NCBI GenBank assembly: GCA_016210285.1
Contig: JACQUN010000122.1
Coordinates: forward strand, 1-11,189
DNA length: 11,189 bases
Reading direction: 5' to 3'
DNA from: Chloroflexota bacterium
GTDB taxonomy: Bacteria > Chloroflexota > Dehalococcoidia > UBA1127 > JACQUN01
In this document: positions 1 through 6,065 of the stretch, piece after piece
Numbering within the stretch: the first letter of the stretch is position 1
How the letters are laid out: each line of letters starts with the position of its first letter
Position numbers and translations under genes: made by a program
Notes under the pieces: generated by a model
Told to the model about the DNA's origin: nothing
What the model saw: the letters and a program-made list of their open reading frames with translations, nothing else
Databases searched by the model: none

Positions 1-1
1 C

Positions 2-487
2 AGGGTGTACGAGTTCGACGTGTCCAACCTGGTGCCCCAGGTGGTGCCGCCGCCCAAGCGGTACATCGTCAAGCCGGTGATGGAGCTGGCGGGAACCCGG
101 CTCAACCGGGGGTTCATCGGCTCCTGCGCCAACAGCCGGCTGGAGGACCTGCGGCTGGCCGCCCAGGTGCTGAAGGGGCGGAAGCTCCATCCGGAGGTCA
201 TCCTGAACATCACCCCAGGGACGGTCGCCATCTATAAGCAGGCCATGAAAGAGGGGTTCATCGAGACCTTCCTGGACGCCGGATGTGTGGTGCCCTCGCC
301 CTGTTGCGGCATGTGCTGGGGCGCCAACACGCCCCTGGCGGCGGGGGATGTCTGCATCGCCACCGGGACCTGCAACTACCCTGGCCGTATGGGGAGCAAG
401 GATGCGGAGATCTACCTGGGGAACCCGGCCACGGTGGCGGCCTCCTGCATCGAGGGGCGCGTCGCGGACCCCAGGAAGTACCTGTAG
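2..487 (+). CDS. Aconitase/LeuC-like hydro-lyase large subunit, copy A (3' end only)
   Basis: The gene begins before the window. The reading frame opens at base 2, and the GTG at base 5 is internal, because copy B has the same codon inside its body. The visible 160 or so residues are the C-terminal part of a LeuC/aconitase-type large subunit. The three [4Fe-4S] cysteines are visible: one in GSCAN and two in CCGMC, 60 and 3 residues apart, the spacing known for E. coli LeuC. An extra cysteine sits directly before the CGMC motif, where copy B has alanine. The usual LeuC motif NRNFxGR reads TCNYPGR, so a substrate-binding arginine is missing. The segment aligns without gaps to the end of the next gene, with about 13 residue differences. 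It is the first visible gene of a four-gene operon and stops 44 bp before copy B. Family assignment is firm; substrate is unknown. Confidence 0.9.
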   Translation, partial: RVYEFDVSNLVPQVVPPPKRYIVKPVMELAGTRLNRGFIGSCANSRLEDLRLAAQVLKGRKLHPEVILNITPGTVAIYKQAMKEGFIETFLDAGCVVPSPCCGMCWGANTPLAAGDVCIATGTCNYPGRMGSKDAEIYLGNPATVAASCIEGRVADPRKYL

Positions 488-531
488 CAGGACGCAAGGA
501 GGAACATTCGACCCAAGGGGGGAGGGTTGAT

Positions 532-1794
532 ATGGGGAAGACCGTTACAGAGAAGATCCTGGCGAGGTCTTCTGACCGGAAGGAGGTGTCGCCAGGGGAC
601 TACATAGAGGTTCGCAGCAGGTGTCCCGTGACCATGGGTGGCGGGCTGGGGCGGGGCTCCGACCGGATGAAAGAGTGGGGTGTCAAGGTCTTCAACCCCA
701 TGATGATCAACGTCGTGGACGGCCACACGGGCTCCACCGCCTCCCACGGCGCCGGCGAGGGCCGGAACCGCGTGCGGGCGTGGGCCAAGGAGCAGGGGGT
801 GCCGGAGGACCATATCTACGACCTGGGTCGCCAGGGGGTGGAGCACGTGGTGGCGGGCGACCACGCCTGGGCGCTGCCCGGGGAGTGCTTCTTCCAGGTG
901 GTGAACGGCCACAGCACGGCTCTGGGGGCCCTGGGCGCCTTCGCCATCACCCTCTCCTACGGCTCCGGGGCCTACCTGATGACGGGCAAGACCTGGATTC
1001 GGGTGCCTGAGTCGGTCAAGATGGTCATCAAGGGCAAGCTGCCCAAGGGCGTGTACGCCAGAGACGTCTTTGAGTACACCCTGGGCCAGATCGGCCCCTC
1101 GGGCGCAGTGGGCATGGTTCAGGAGTGGACGGGGCCATTCATTGACGGGCTGGGCATGGATGGGCGCTTCACGCTCACCGACCTGGCCCTCTTCTGCGGG
1201 GCCTGGACGGGCATCATCAACCCCGACCAGAAGACCACCGAGTACGTGAGGGCACGGAACAAGGAACCGTTCGAGGCGCTGGTGAGCGACCCGGATGCCA
1301 AGTATGTCAGGGTGTACGAGTTCGACGTGTCCAACCTGGTGCCCCAGGTGGTGCCGCCGCCCAAGCGGTACATCGTCAAGCCGGTGATGGAGTTGGCGGG
1401 AACCCGGCTCAACCGGGGGTTCATTGGCACGTGCGCCAATGGCCGCCTGGAAGACCTGCGGCTGGCCGCCCAGGTGCTGAAGGGGCGGAAGCTCCACCCG
1501 GAGGTCATCCTGAACGTCACCCCAGGCTCGGTCGCCATCTACAAGCAGGCCCTGAAAGAGGGGCTCATCGAGACCTTCCTGGACGCCGGGGTAGTGGTGC
1601 CGTCCCCGGCGTGCGGCATGTGCTATGGGGCCAACACGCCCCTGGCGGCGGGGGATGCATGCATCGCCACCGGGACCTGCAACTACCCTGGGCGCATGGG
1701 GAGCAGTGATGCGGAGATCTACCTGGGGAACCCGGCCACGGTGGCGGCCTCCTGCATCGAGGGGCGCATCACCGACCCAAGGAAGTACCTGTAG
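532..1794 (+). CDS. Aconitase/LeuC-like hydro-lyase large subunit, copy B
   Basis: This 420-residue protein has the length of the short, archaeal-type LeuC proteins. It should form the Fe-S core of a hydro-lyase together with a small subunit. The ATG at 532 is preceded by a GGGAGG ribosome site and gives the typical LeuC opening (VTEKILAR...PGDYIEV). C301, C361 and C364 match the three cluster ligands in order and spacing. H105 (GVEHVV) and H127 match conserved active-site histidines. Other canonical residues are changed. The GDSHT motif is VNGHS (residues 124-128), so Asp and Ser are lost. The early AHD motif is replaced by a glycine-rich stretch at about residues 35-42. NRNFxGR is TCNYPGR, with C383 in place of Arg and R388 kept. 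These changes argue against isopropylmalate or citrate as substrate. Databases would probably call it 3-isopropylmalate dehydratase large subunit. The closest alternative is a relative of dimethylmalate dehydratase (DmdA), which cannot be tested here. Confidence 0.9.
   Translation: MGKTVTEKILARSSDRKEVSPGDYIEVRSRCPVTMGGGLGRGSDRMKEWGVKVFNPMMINVVDGHTGSTASHGAGEGRNRVRAWAKEQGVPEDHIYDLGRQGVEHVVAGDHAWALPGECFFQVVNGHSTALGALGAFAITLSYGSGAYLMTGKTWIRVPESVKMVIKGKLPKGVYARDVFEYTLGQIGPSGAVGMVQEWTGPFIDGLGMDGRFTLTDLALFCGAWTGIINPDQKTTEYVRARNKEPFEALVSDPDAKYVRVYEFDVSNLVPQVVPPPKRYIVKPVMELAGTRLNRGFIGTCANGRLEDLRLAAQVLKGRKLHPEVILNVTPGSVAIYKQALKEGLIETFLDAGVVVPSPACGMCYGANTPLAAGDACIATGTCNYPGRMGSSDAEIYLGNPATVAASCIEGRITDPRKYL
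1308..1794 (+). repeat. Direct duplication of the segment at 1-487
   Basis: Bases 1-487 and 1308-1794 align end to end at a constant offset of 1307, with no insertion or deletion. Hand counting gives about 38 mismatches (about 92% identity). The first 85 bases are identical. The duplication covers the 3' part of the two large-subunit genes and probably continues upstream of the window. Confidence 0.9.
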
Positions 1795-1829
1795 GGCCAC
1801 AAAGCAATCTAAAGGAGGGAGGAGCGACA

Positions 1830-2366
1830 ATGCCGAAGCAGTATGGCGGAAAGGCGTGGGTCTTTGAGGGCATCCTGGATGTGGACTGGGAGATCTGCCC
1901 CTTTGAGACGCTGCGGATCCTGCGGGAGAGAGGGACCCCCGTCACCTACGAGGAGCTGGGCAAGTACTGCATGACCAAGGTGGACCCCGACTTCCCCAAG
2001 AAGGTGCAGAAGGGGGACTTTATCGTGGCCGGGGAGAACATGGGCTACGGCCACGACCACGACCACGCCTGCATGTCCATCAAGGGTGCGGGGGTGGGTG
2101 CAGTGGTGTGCGAGAGCACCAACGCTAACTTCCTGCGGAACTCCATTGAGCACGGGCTGGCGATAGTGGAGATTCCTGGGATCAATGAGATCGTGAAGCA
2201 GGGAGACCCCCTGGAGCTGGACCTGGCCAAGGGGTATGTGAAGAACTTGCGATCAGGGGCGGAGCTGAAGTTCAGGCCGTACCCTGACTTCTTGCTGGAG
2301 ATGCTGGACGCCGGCGGGCTCTATCCCCACCTGGCGCAGCAGGTCAAGGCCGGCAAGATTCGCTAG
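1830..2366 (+). CDS. Aconitase/LeuD-like small (swivel) subunit A
   Basis: This 178-residue protein matches archaeal-type LeuD over its whole length: AWVF near the N-terminus, LDVDWE in place of DTD, CMTKVDPDFPKKV, GDFIVAGEN, NANFLRNS, and a closing LEMLDAGGL. In LeuD and aconitase the swivel domain supplies a loop, GSSREH, whose Ser-Ser-Arg contacts substrate. Here the aligned residues 74-79 read GHDHDH, so both serines and the arginine are gone. A His/Asp-rich loop suggests different substrate contacts or a bound metal; both are inferences. The start is supported by AAAGGAGG at 1811-1818, and a second purine-rich stretch follows it. The gene lies 35 bp after large subunit B and is almost certainly co-transcribed with it. 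Automatic annotation would give 3-isopropylmalate dehydratase small subunit, but the changed loop makes that function doubtful. Confidence 0.88.
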   Translation: MPKQYGGKAWVFEGILDVDWEICPFETLRILRERGTPVTYEELGKYCMTKVDPDFPKKVQKGDFIVAGENMGYGHDHDHACMSIKGAGVGAVVCESTNANFLRNSIEHGLAIVEIPGINEIVKQGDPLELDLAKGYVKNLRSGAELKFRPYPDFLLEMLDAGGLYPHLAQQVKAGKIR

Positions 2367-2391
2367 CCTGTTGCTAGCCCAGGTCGGGCAT

Positions 2392-2405
2392 CAAAGCTAG
2401 CTTTG
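2392..2405. repeat. 14-bp perfect palindrome with GCTAGC core
   Basis: CAAAGCTAGCTTTG is its own reverse complement. Its GCTAGC core occurs four times in about 200 bp: 2362-2367 (overlapping the previous stop codon), 2373-2378, 2396-2401 and 2554-2559. It could be a protein-binding site or a trace of an insertion. No function can be assigned from sequence alone. Confidence 0.5.
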
Positions 2406-2410
2406 CCTGT

Positions 2411-2458
2411 CTCCTCCCCTTCGGGGCTGCCCACAGGGCCCTCCCCGGAGGGGAGGAG
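2411..2458 (+). other. Large hairpin in the spacer between the two small-subunit genes
   Basis: Arms 2411-2426 and 2443-2458 pair over 16 bp with one G-T wobble. Inside the 16-nt loop, GCCC (2429-2432) and GGGC (2436-2439) can pair again around ACA. No U-run follows directly; the next bases are ATGGTTGG. It is therefore not a classical terminator. It could be an attenuator, a stabiliser of the upstream transcript's 3' end, or part of a dispersed repeat. Confidence 0.6.
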
Positions 2459-2476
2459 ATGGTTGGTTGTGTCTTT

Positions 2477-2496
2477 GCGAGGGGAGGGAGCCTCGC
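2477..2496 (+). other. Second, smaller hairpin in the same spacer
   Basis: GCGAGG (2477-2482) and CCTCGC (2491-2496) pair over 6 bp around an 8-nt purine loop. It follows the large hairpin by 18 bases. The rest of the spacer up to 2570 holds no gene that I can see, only a TTGACG at 2526-2531 without a convincing -10 partner. Confidence 0.4.
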
Positions 2497-2570
2497 GGGG
2501 GGTGTTGTGCGCCGCGTGAGTTCTCTTGACGCTCTCGTGTTGTTCCCGCCGATGCTAGCAGGGGGAGGGT

Positions 2571-3143
2571 ATGGCGACCGCCAGAAAGCTCAGGGGAAGG
2601 GCATGGGTCTTCGGGGATAGCCTGGATGTGGACTGGGACATCTGCGACCTCCATGCGCTGCAGGAGCAGGTGGAGAAGGGGATATTCCCTAGCGAAGAGG
2701 AGCTGGGCAGGCAATGCCTTGTCCGGGTGGACCCGGACTTCCCCCGGAAGGTGCGCCAGGGGGACCTGGTTGTGGCTGGCGAGGGCGCTGGGTACAGTGC
2801 GGCCTGCCTGGACGGCATGCCAGCCGACCCCCATATGTTCGCCTTCGCTACAAAGGCGCTGCGGGGTGCAGGTGTTGCCGCGGTGCTTTGCGAATCTGCG
2901 GCGGCCAACTTCCTGCGGAACTCCCTCGATGATGGGTTCCCCGTTGTGGAGTGCCGGGGGATCAGGGGGATGGTGCGGCAAGGGGACGAGCTGGAGGTGG
3001 ACCTGGAGAGCGGCGCGGTCAGGAACCTGACCACCGGGGCCCAGATGCAGTTTCCGCCCTTTCCCGACTTCATCCTGCAGATGCTGGAGGCCGGGGGTCT
3101 CTACCCCTACGCGGAGAAGCAGGCCCGGGAAGGGAAGAGCTAG
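2571..3143 (+). CDS. Aconitase/LeuD-like small (swivel) subunit B
   Basis: This 190-residue protein is clearly related to small subunit A, sharing AWVF, LDVDW, VDPDFP, GD-VVAGE, ANFLRNS and EAGGLYP; I judge about 45% identity by eye. It is not a recent copy. The swivel loop differs in kind. Where LeuD has GSSREH and subunit A has GHDHDH, this protein has a longer segment at residues 72-90 (GAGYSAACLDGMPADPHMF). The segment contains an extra cysteine and has no SSR. The ATG follows a GGGGGAGGG ribosome site at 2561-2569. It lies 204 bp after subunit A, a long gap for this operon, and the gap carries strong hairpins. Expression of subunits A and B may therefore differ. A likely reading is that it pairs with one of the two large subunits; which one cannot be told. 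Confidence 0.87.
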   Translation: MATARKLRGRAWVFGDSLDVDWDICDLHALQEQVEKGIFPSEEELGRQCLVRVDPDFPRKVRQGDLVVAGEGAGYSAACLDGMPADPHMFAFATKALRGAGVAAVLCESAAANFLRNSLDDGFPVVECRGIRGMVRQGDELEVDLESGAVRNLTTGAQMQFPPFPDFILQMLEAGGLYPYAEKQAREGKS

Positions 3144-3220
3144 GCGGGGCTGCTCCCACTTGGACGTGTGGCCCCCCAGGGCTGCCTCCTGGCTTCCGAA
3201 AAGAGGATGTCAGAGCCACG

Positions 3221-3260
3221 AAGCTGCGGGCGCATCATCGCTTGCAGCTTTCTGTTTTCC
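3221..3260 (+). terminator. Intrinsic terminator of the hydro-lyase operon
   Basis: Bases 3221-3232 and 3239-3250 pair over 12 consecutive positions, including two G-U pairs, around the loop CATCAT. The stem runs straight into TTTCTGTTTTCC. It lies 77 bp after the stop of small subunit B and just before the promoter of the CoA-transferase gene. It should end the operon. Confidence 0.75.
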
Positions 3261-3287
3261 CCAGGGAGCCGCCGGGCGCGCAGCGGC

Positions 3288-3317
3288 TTGAAGCGTCGGG
3301 GCAGGTGGGAATAGAAT
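3288..3317 (+). promoter_or_regulatory. Promoter for the CoA-transferase unit
   Basis: TTGAAG (3288-3293), an 18-bp spacer and TAGAAT (3312-3317) resemble a housekeeping promoter. It has the same spacer length and the same -10 sequence as the promoter at 5139-5168. The expected start near 3324 leaves a leader of about 30 nt with GAGGT at 3341-3345. Confidence 0.55.
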
Positions 3318-3353
3318 GGCGCAGGAGCAAAGAGAAGGGTGAGGTAGCGTGCT

Positions 3354-4547
3354 GTGGCAGCCCCGCTTGAAGGTGTCCTCGTTCTGGACCTGAGCTGGAT
3401 CCTCTCCGGCCCCTTCTGCACCATGATCCTCGGTGACCTGGGGGCCGAGGTCATCAAAGTGGAGCGGCCGGGGGTGGGTGATGGAGCACGAGGGACGGGC
3501 CCCTTTGTGGACGGCGACAGCGCCTACTTCATGAGCATCAATCGAAACAAGAAGAGCGTTACGCTGAACCTGGGCGTGCCCCGCGGCAGGGAGCTGTTCC
3601 TGGGCCTGGTGAAGAAGGCCGATGTGGTGGTGGAGAACTTCACGCCTGGCACCATGAAGCGGCTGGGCCTGGACTATGAGGTCTTGAGCGGCGTGAATGC
3701 GGCGCTGATCTACTGCGCTATCTCCGGCTTTGGGCAGACCGGCCCCTACGCAGACCGGCCCGCCCTGGACATCATCGTCCAGGCCATGGGCGGGGTCATG
3801 AGCATCACCGGCGAGCCTGGCGGCCCTCCCGTGCGGCCTGGGACCTCCATGGGGGACATCACTGCGGGGTTGTTCGCCGCGATCGGCATCTGCTCCGCCC
3901 TCTACGAGCGGAACCGTAGCGGGCGGGGCCAGATGCTCGATCTCAGCATGCTGGACAGCCAGGTGGCCGTGCTGGAGAACGCCTTCGCCCGCTACTTCGC
4001 CACGGGGGAGGTCCCCAGGGCGCTGGGCACCCGCCACCCTGCCGCCACCCCGTTCCAGGCCTTCCCTACCAGGGACGGGTGGATGGTGGTTGCTATCTTC
4101 GGGGGCAATCCCACCCACTGGCCCCTCTTCTGCGCTGCCATTGGGCGCGTGGAGCTCATAGACGACCCCCGCTTCCAGACCTCCTGGTCGCGCACCCAGC
4201 ATGTGGACATCCTGGAGCCTATCATCAGGGAGGCGATGCGGCAGCGAACCACCATGGAGTGGCTGGGCGAGCTGCTGCCCCAGGGCATCCCCTGCGGGCC
4301 GGTCAGCTCCGTTGACCAGGTGGCATCCGACCCCCAGGTGCTCTATCGGCGGATGTTTGTGGAGCTGCCCCACAAGCGCCTGGGCACGTGGCGGTATGTC
4401 AACACTCCTATCAAGCACTCCCGTACGCCCGGCGGCGTGCGCCAGCAGCCCCCCGACCTTGGGGAGCACACGGAAGAGGTCCTCTCCCGCTTTCTGGGCC
4501 TCTCTCCCCAGGAGGTGGAGGCCATGCGTAGGGAGGGTGTGGTGTGA
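3354..4547 (+). CDS. CaiB/BaiF family (type III) CoA-transferase
   Basis: This 397-residue protein has the usual family length. It would move CoA from an acyl-CoA donor to a carboxylic acid in the cytoplasm. The N-terminus has the family signature PLEGVLVLDLSWILSGPFCTM, then LGAEVIKVERPG. Further on come NRNKKSV, VVENFTPGTMKRLGLDYE, SGFGQTGPY and LDIIVQAMGG. D201 in LDLSMLDSQVA aligns with the catalytic aspartate of formyl-CoA transferase, which forms the acyl-enzyme intermediate. The GTG start is supported by GAGGT at 3341-3345 and by the fit to the family N-terminus. The gene follows a terminator and has its own promoter, so it is not in one transcript with the hydro-lyase genes. A joint pathway (acid hydration or dehydration followed by CoA activation) is plausible but unproven. 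The acid substrate cannot be read from sequence. Confidence 0.93.
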   Translation: MAAPLEGVLVLDLSWILSGPFCTMILGDLGAEVIKVERPGVGDGARGTGPFVDGDSAYFMSINRNKKSVTLNLGVPRGRELFLGLVKKADVVVENFTPGTMKRLGLDYEVLSGVNAALIYCAISGFGQTGPYADRPALDIIVQAMGGVMSITGEPGGPPVRPGTSMGDITAGLFAAIGICSALYERNRSGRGQMLDLSMLDSQVAVLENAFARYFATGEVPRALGTRHPAATPFQAFPTRDGWMVVAIFGGNPTHWPLFCAAIGRVELIDDPRFQTSWSRTQHVDILEPIIREAMRQRTTMEWLGELLPQGIPCGPVSSVDQVASDPQVLYRRMFVELPHKRLGTWRYVNTPIKHSRTPGGVRQQPPDLGEHTEEVLSRFLGLSPQEVEAMRREGVV

Positions 4548-4562
4548 AGCGAGGCGGTGTGC

Positions 4563-5033
4563 GTGGATGAACCGGAGGCCATGCGCAAGGCCCTCCAGGT
4601 GGCCCAGCGCATGCTTACTTACCGCCCTCGCAGCGAGGCGGAGCTGCGCGCTGGCCTGGCCAGGCGCTTTGAGCCCGGGCTCGTGCAGGAGGTGGTGGGC
4701 CGCCTGCGAGACCTGGGCTACCTGGACGATGCAGCCTTTGCCAAGGCATGGGCGGAGAGCCGGCGCGCCTCCAGGCCCAGGGCGGCTGTCGTTGTGAAAC
4801 GGGAGCTGCTTCAGAAGGGCGTCGGGCGCGAGGCAGCGGAGGAGGCCGTTTCGTCCCTGGATGATGCTGAAGCCGCCTACCGGGCAGCCCTGCCAGTCGC
4901 ACGGCGGCTCCGCAGTGCTGACCCACAGACCTCCCGTCGCAGGCTGTGGGCTGCGCTGCGGAGGCGCGGCTTCAGAGCGGATGTAATCCAACAGGCCCTG
5001 CGGCGCCTGCGGGAAGAAGGGTGGGTGCCCTAA
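4563..5033 (+). CDS. recX: RecX-type regulatory protein
   Basis: About 156 residues, the usual length for RecX. RecX proteins bind RecA filaments and modulate them. Sequence hallmarks are ALQVAQRMLTYRPRSEAELRAGL at the N-terminus, then a repeated three-helix pattern with LRDLGYLDDAAFAKAW in the first repeat and RLWAALRRRGF with VIQQALRRL in the last. The gene starts a few bases after the CoA-transferase stop and probably shares its transcript. Three starts are possible: GTG 4557, GTG 4563 and ATG 4581. I chose 4563 because GAGG at 4551-4554 lies 8 nt before it. No recA is visible nearby, which is unusual but not rare. Confidence in the family is good; the exact start is uncertain. Confidence 0.85.
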   Translation: MDEPEAMRKALQVAQRMLTYRPRSEAELRAGLARRFEPGLVQEVVGRLRDLGYLDDAAFAKAWAESRRASRPRAAVVVKRELLQKGVGREAAEEAVSSLDDAEAAYRAALPVARRLRSADPQTSRRRLWAALRRRGFRADVIQQALRRLREEGWVP

Positions 5034-5040
5034 CCAGCGA

Positions 5041-5082
5041 GGCAGGATGGGCCCTGCCAAACCGGGTTGCCGGAGCCCGGCA
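5041..5082 (+). other. Two tandem hairpins after recX
   Basis: GGCAGG (5041-5046) pairs with CCTGCC (5053-5058), and TGCCGG (5068-5073) pairs with CCGGCA (5077-5082). No T-run follows. They may mark the 3' end of the recX transcript or slow polymerase, but they are weak as terminators. Confidence 0.35.
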
Positions 5083-5138
5083 CGAGGCGCCCGGAAGGCT
5101 GGCAAGCTGTGCTGGCCCGGTCCTTGCTGGAGGCAGGT

Positions 5139-5168
5139 TTGACAAGCAGGAAGGATGGGCGATAGAAT
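5139..5168 (+). promoter_or_regulatory. Consensus-like promoter directly before the DUF4382 gene
   Basis: TTGACA (5139-5144), an 18-bp spacer and TAGAAT (5163-5168). Transcription should start about 7 bases after the -10 box, near 5175. The best start codon is at 5176, so the mRNA is probably leaderless or nearly so. Confidence 0.65.
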
Positions 5169-5175
5169 TGGCGGC

Positions 5176-5907
5176 ATGAGAGTCCTGGCGTACACCGCGT
5201 TGATGCTCCTGGTAGTGGCTTGCGCCCGGGGGCAGGTGACGCCCAGCCCGGCCCCTGGAGGTGGTGCTCCTGCGGCCCAGGTACCTGCGGCTGGTGGCGC
5301 TGCCCCTGGGGCCGCCAGCCCTGGTCAGGAGGTAAAGGCCGCAACGCCCTCCCCAACCAGGCCTGGGGTGCCTGCTGCAACCCCCGCCCCAGCGCCCGGC
5401 ACCGTGGAGGTGCGCGTCACCGATGCCCCTCCGGAAGGGGTCACCAAGGTGATGGTCTACGCCTCCAAGATCGAGGTCCAGCGCGCCGGTGCCGACGGAG
5501 AAGCAGGGTGGGCGACCATTCTGGAGAGCCCTCTCGCCTTTGACCTGGTGGCGGTCAGTGGGATGGAAGAGGTGCTGGGCACCAGCAAGCTACCTGAAGG
5601 CTCCTACTCGCAGGTCCGCCTCGCCATCACCAGGGTGGCGATAACCCTTCGGGGCCAGGAGAGAGAGGCGGAGGTCCCCAGCGAGAAGCTGAGGGTGGTG
5701 GGGACCTTTACGGTGGCCGCTGGAAAGACCACCGTCCTTACCCTGGACTTCGACGCCGACAAGTCGGTGGTGGTTGCCGGCGCTCGAGTCAACTTCAAGC
5801 CGGTGGTAAAGCTGCTGAAGCGTGACCCTGCCGAGAAGCCCGAGGCGCCCAAGCGGGCAACAACCCCAACCCTCACCCCCACAGCCCCTGTTCGGGGCCC
5901 GCGGTAG
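5176..5907 (+). CDS. DUF4382-domain lipoprotein
   Basis: A 243-residue protein with a short signal peptide (MRVLAYTALMLLVVAC) ending in a VVAC lipobox, so Cys16 is probably lipidated and the protein anchored outside the membrane. Residues about 17-75 form a low-complexity linker rich in Ala, Pro and Gly. The folded part starts at VEVRVTDAPPEGVTKVMV and continues with DLVAVSGMEEVLG, GSYSQVRLAI and TVLTLDFDADKSVVV, the pattern of DUF4382 proteins. The tail (PTLTPTAPVRGPR) is again Pro/Thr-rich. I chose the start at 5176 over 5155 because only 5176 opens a proper signal peptide, and 5155 lies inside the promoter. It has its own promoter and points toward the MFS gene on the other strand. The function of DUF4382 is not established; an extracellular structural or binding role is a guess. 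Confidence 0.88.
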   Translation: MRVLAYTALMLLVVACARGQVTPSPAPGGGAPAAQVPAAGGAAPGAASPGQEVKAATPSPTRPGVPAATPAPAPGTVEVRVTDAPPEGVTKVMVYASKIEVQRAGADGEAGWATILESPLAFDLVAVSGMEEVLGTSKLPEGSYSQVRLAITRVAITLRGQEREAEVPSEKLRVVGTFTVAAGKTTVLTLDFDADKSVVVAGARVNFKPVVKLLKRDPAEKPEAPKRATTPTLTPTAPVRGPR

Positions 5908-6012
5908 AGGCCAGACCTGCCTTTGCCAGCAGGCGCTGTGCTTGGTCCCCTGGTTCTGCTCTCCTGTCCTGCTCATTCCGAGCCGTGGCGGTAGACCCCA
6001 GGCTCCAAGGGG

Positions 6013-6034
6013 GCTGTCTCCCCGCGCGGACAGC
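6013..6034. other. Hairpin between convergent lipoprotein and MFS genes
   Basis: GCTGTC (6013-6018) pairs with GACAGC (6029-6034) around a 10-nt loop. It lies in the 158-bp gap between two convergent genes and may serve either transcript. There is no T-run on either side, so a terminator role is only possible. Confidence 0.3.
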
Positions 6035-6065
6035 GGGACGTCTTCAGGAGTTGACCGGCGCTCCC

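Noticed and set aside
1..487. Copy A as an assembly artefact repeating copy B
   Set aside because: About 38 scattered mismatches, including paired codon changes that keep the frame, indicate a true paralog rather than a repeated contig end.
1..1794. True leuC/leuD of leucine biosynthesis
   Set aside because: Family membership is clear, but several canonical substrate-binding residues are replaced in all the visible subunits, and no other leucine genes are present in the window.
412..1830. 472-residue open frame on the minus strand
   Set aside because: It is antisense to large subunit B, which has full conserved motifs. It is a GC-driven shadow.
3210..5195. 661-residue open frame on the minus strand
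   Set aside because: It is antisense to the CoA-transferase and recX genes, both with clear family motifs. Its sequence is low in complexity, matches no family, and results from high GC content.
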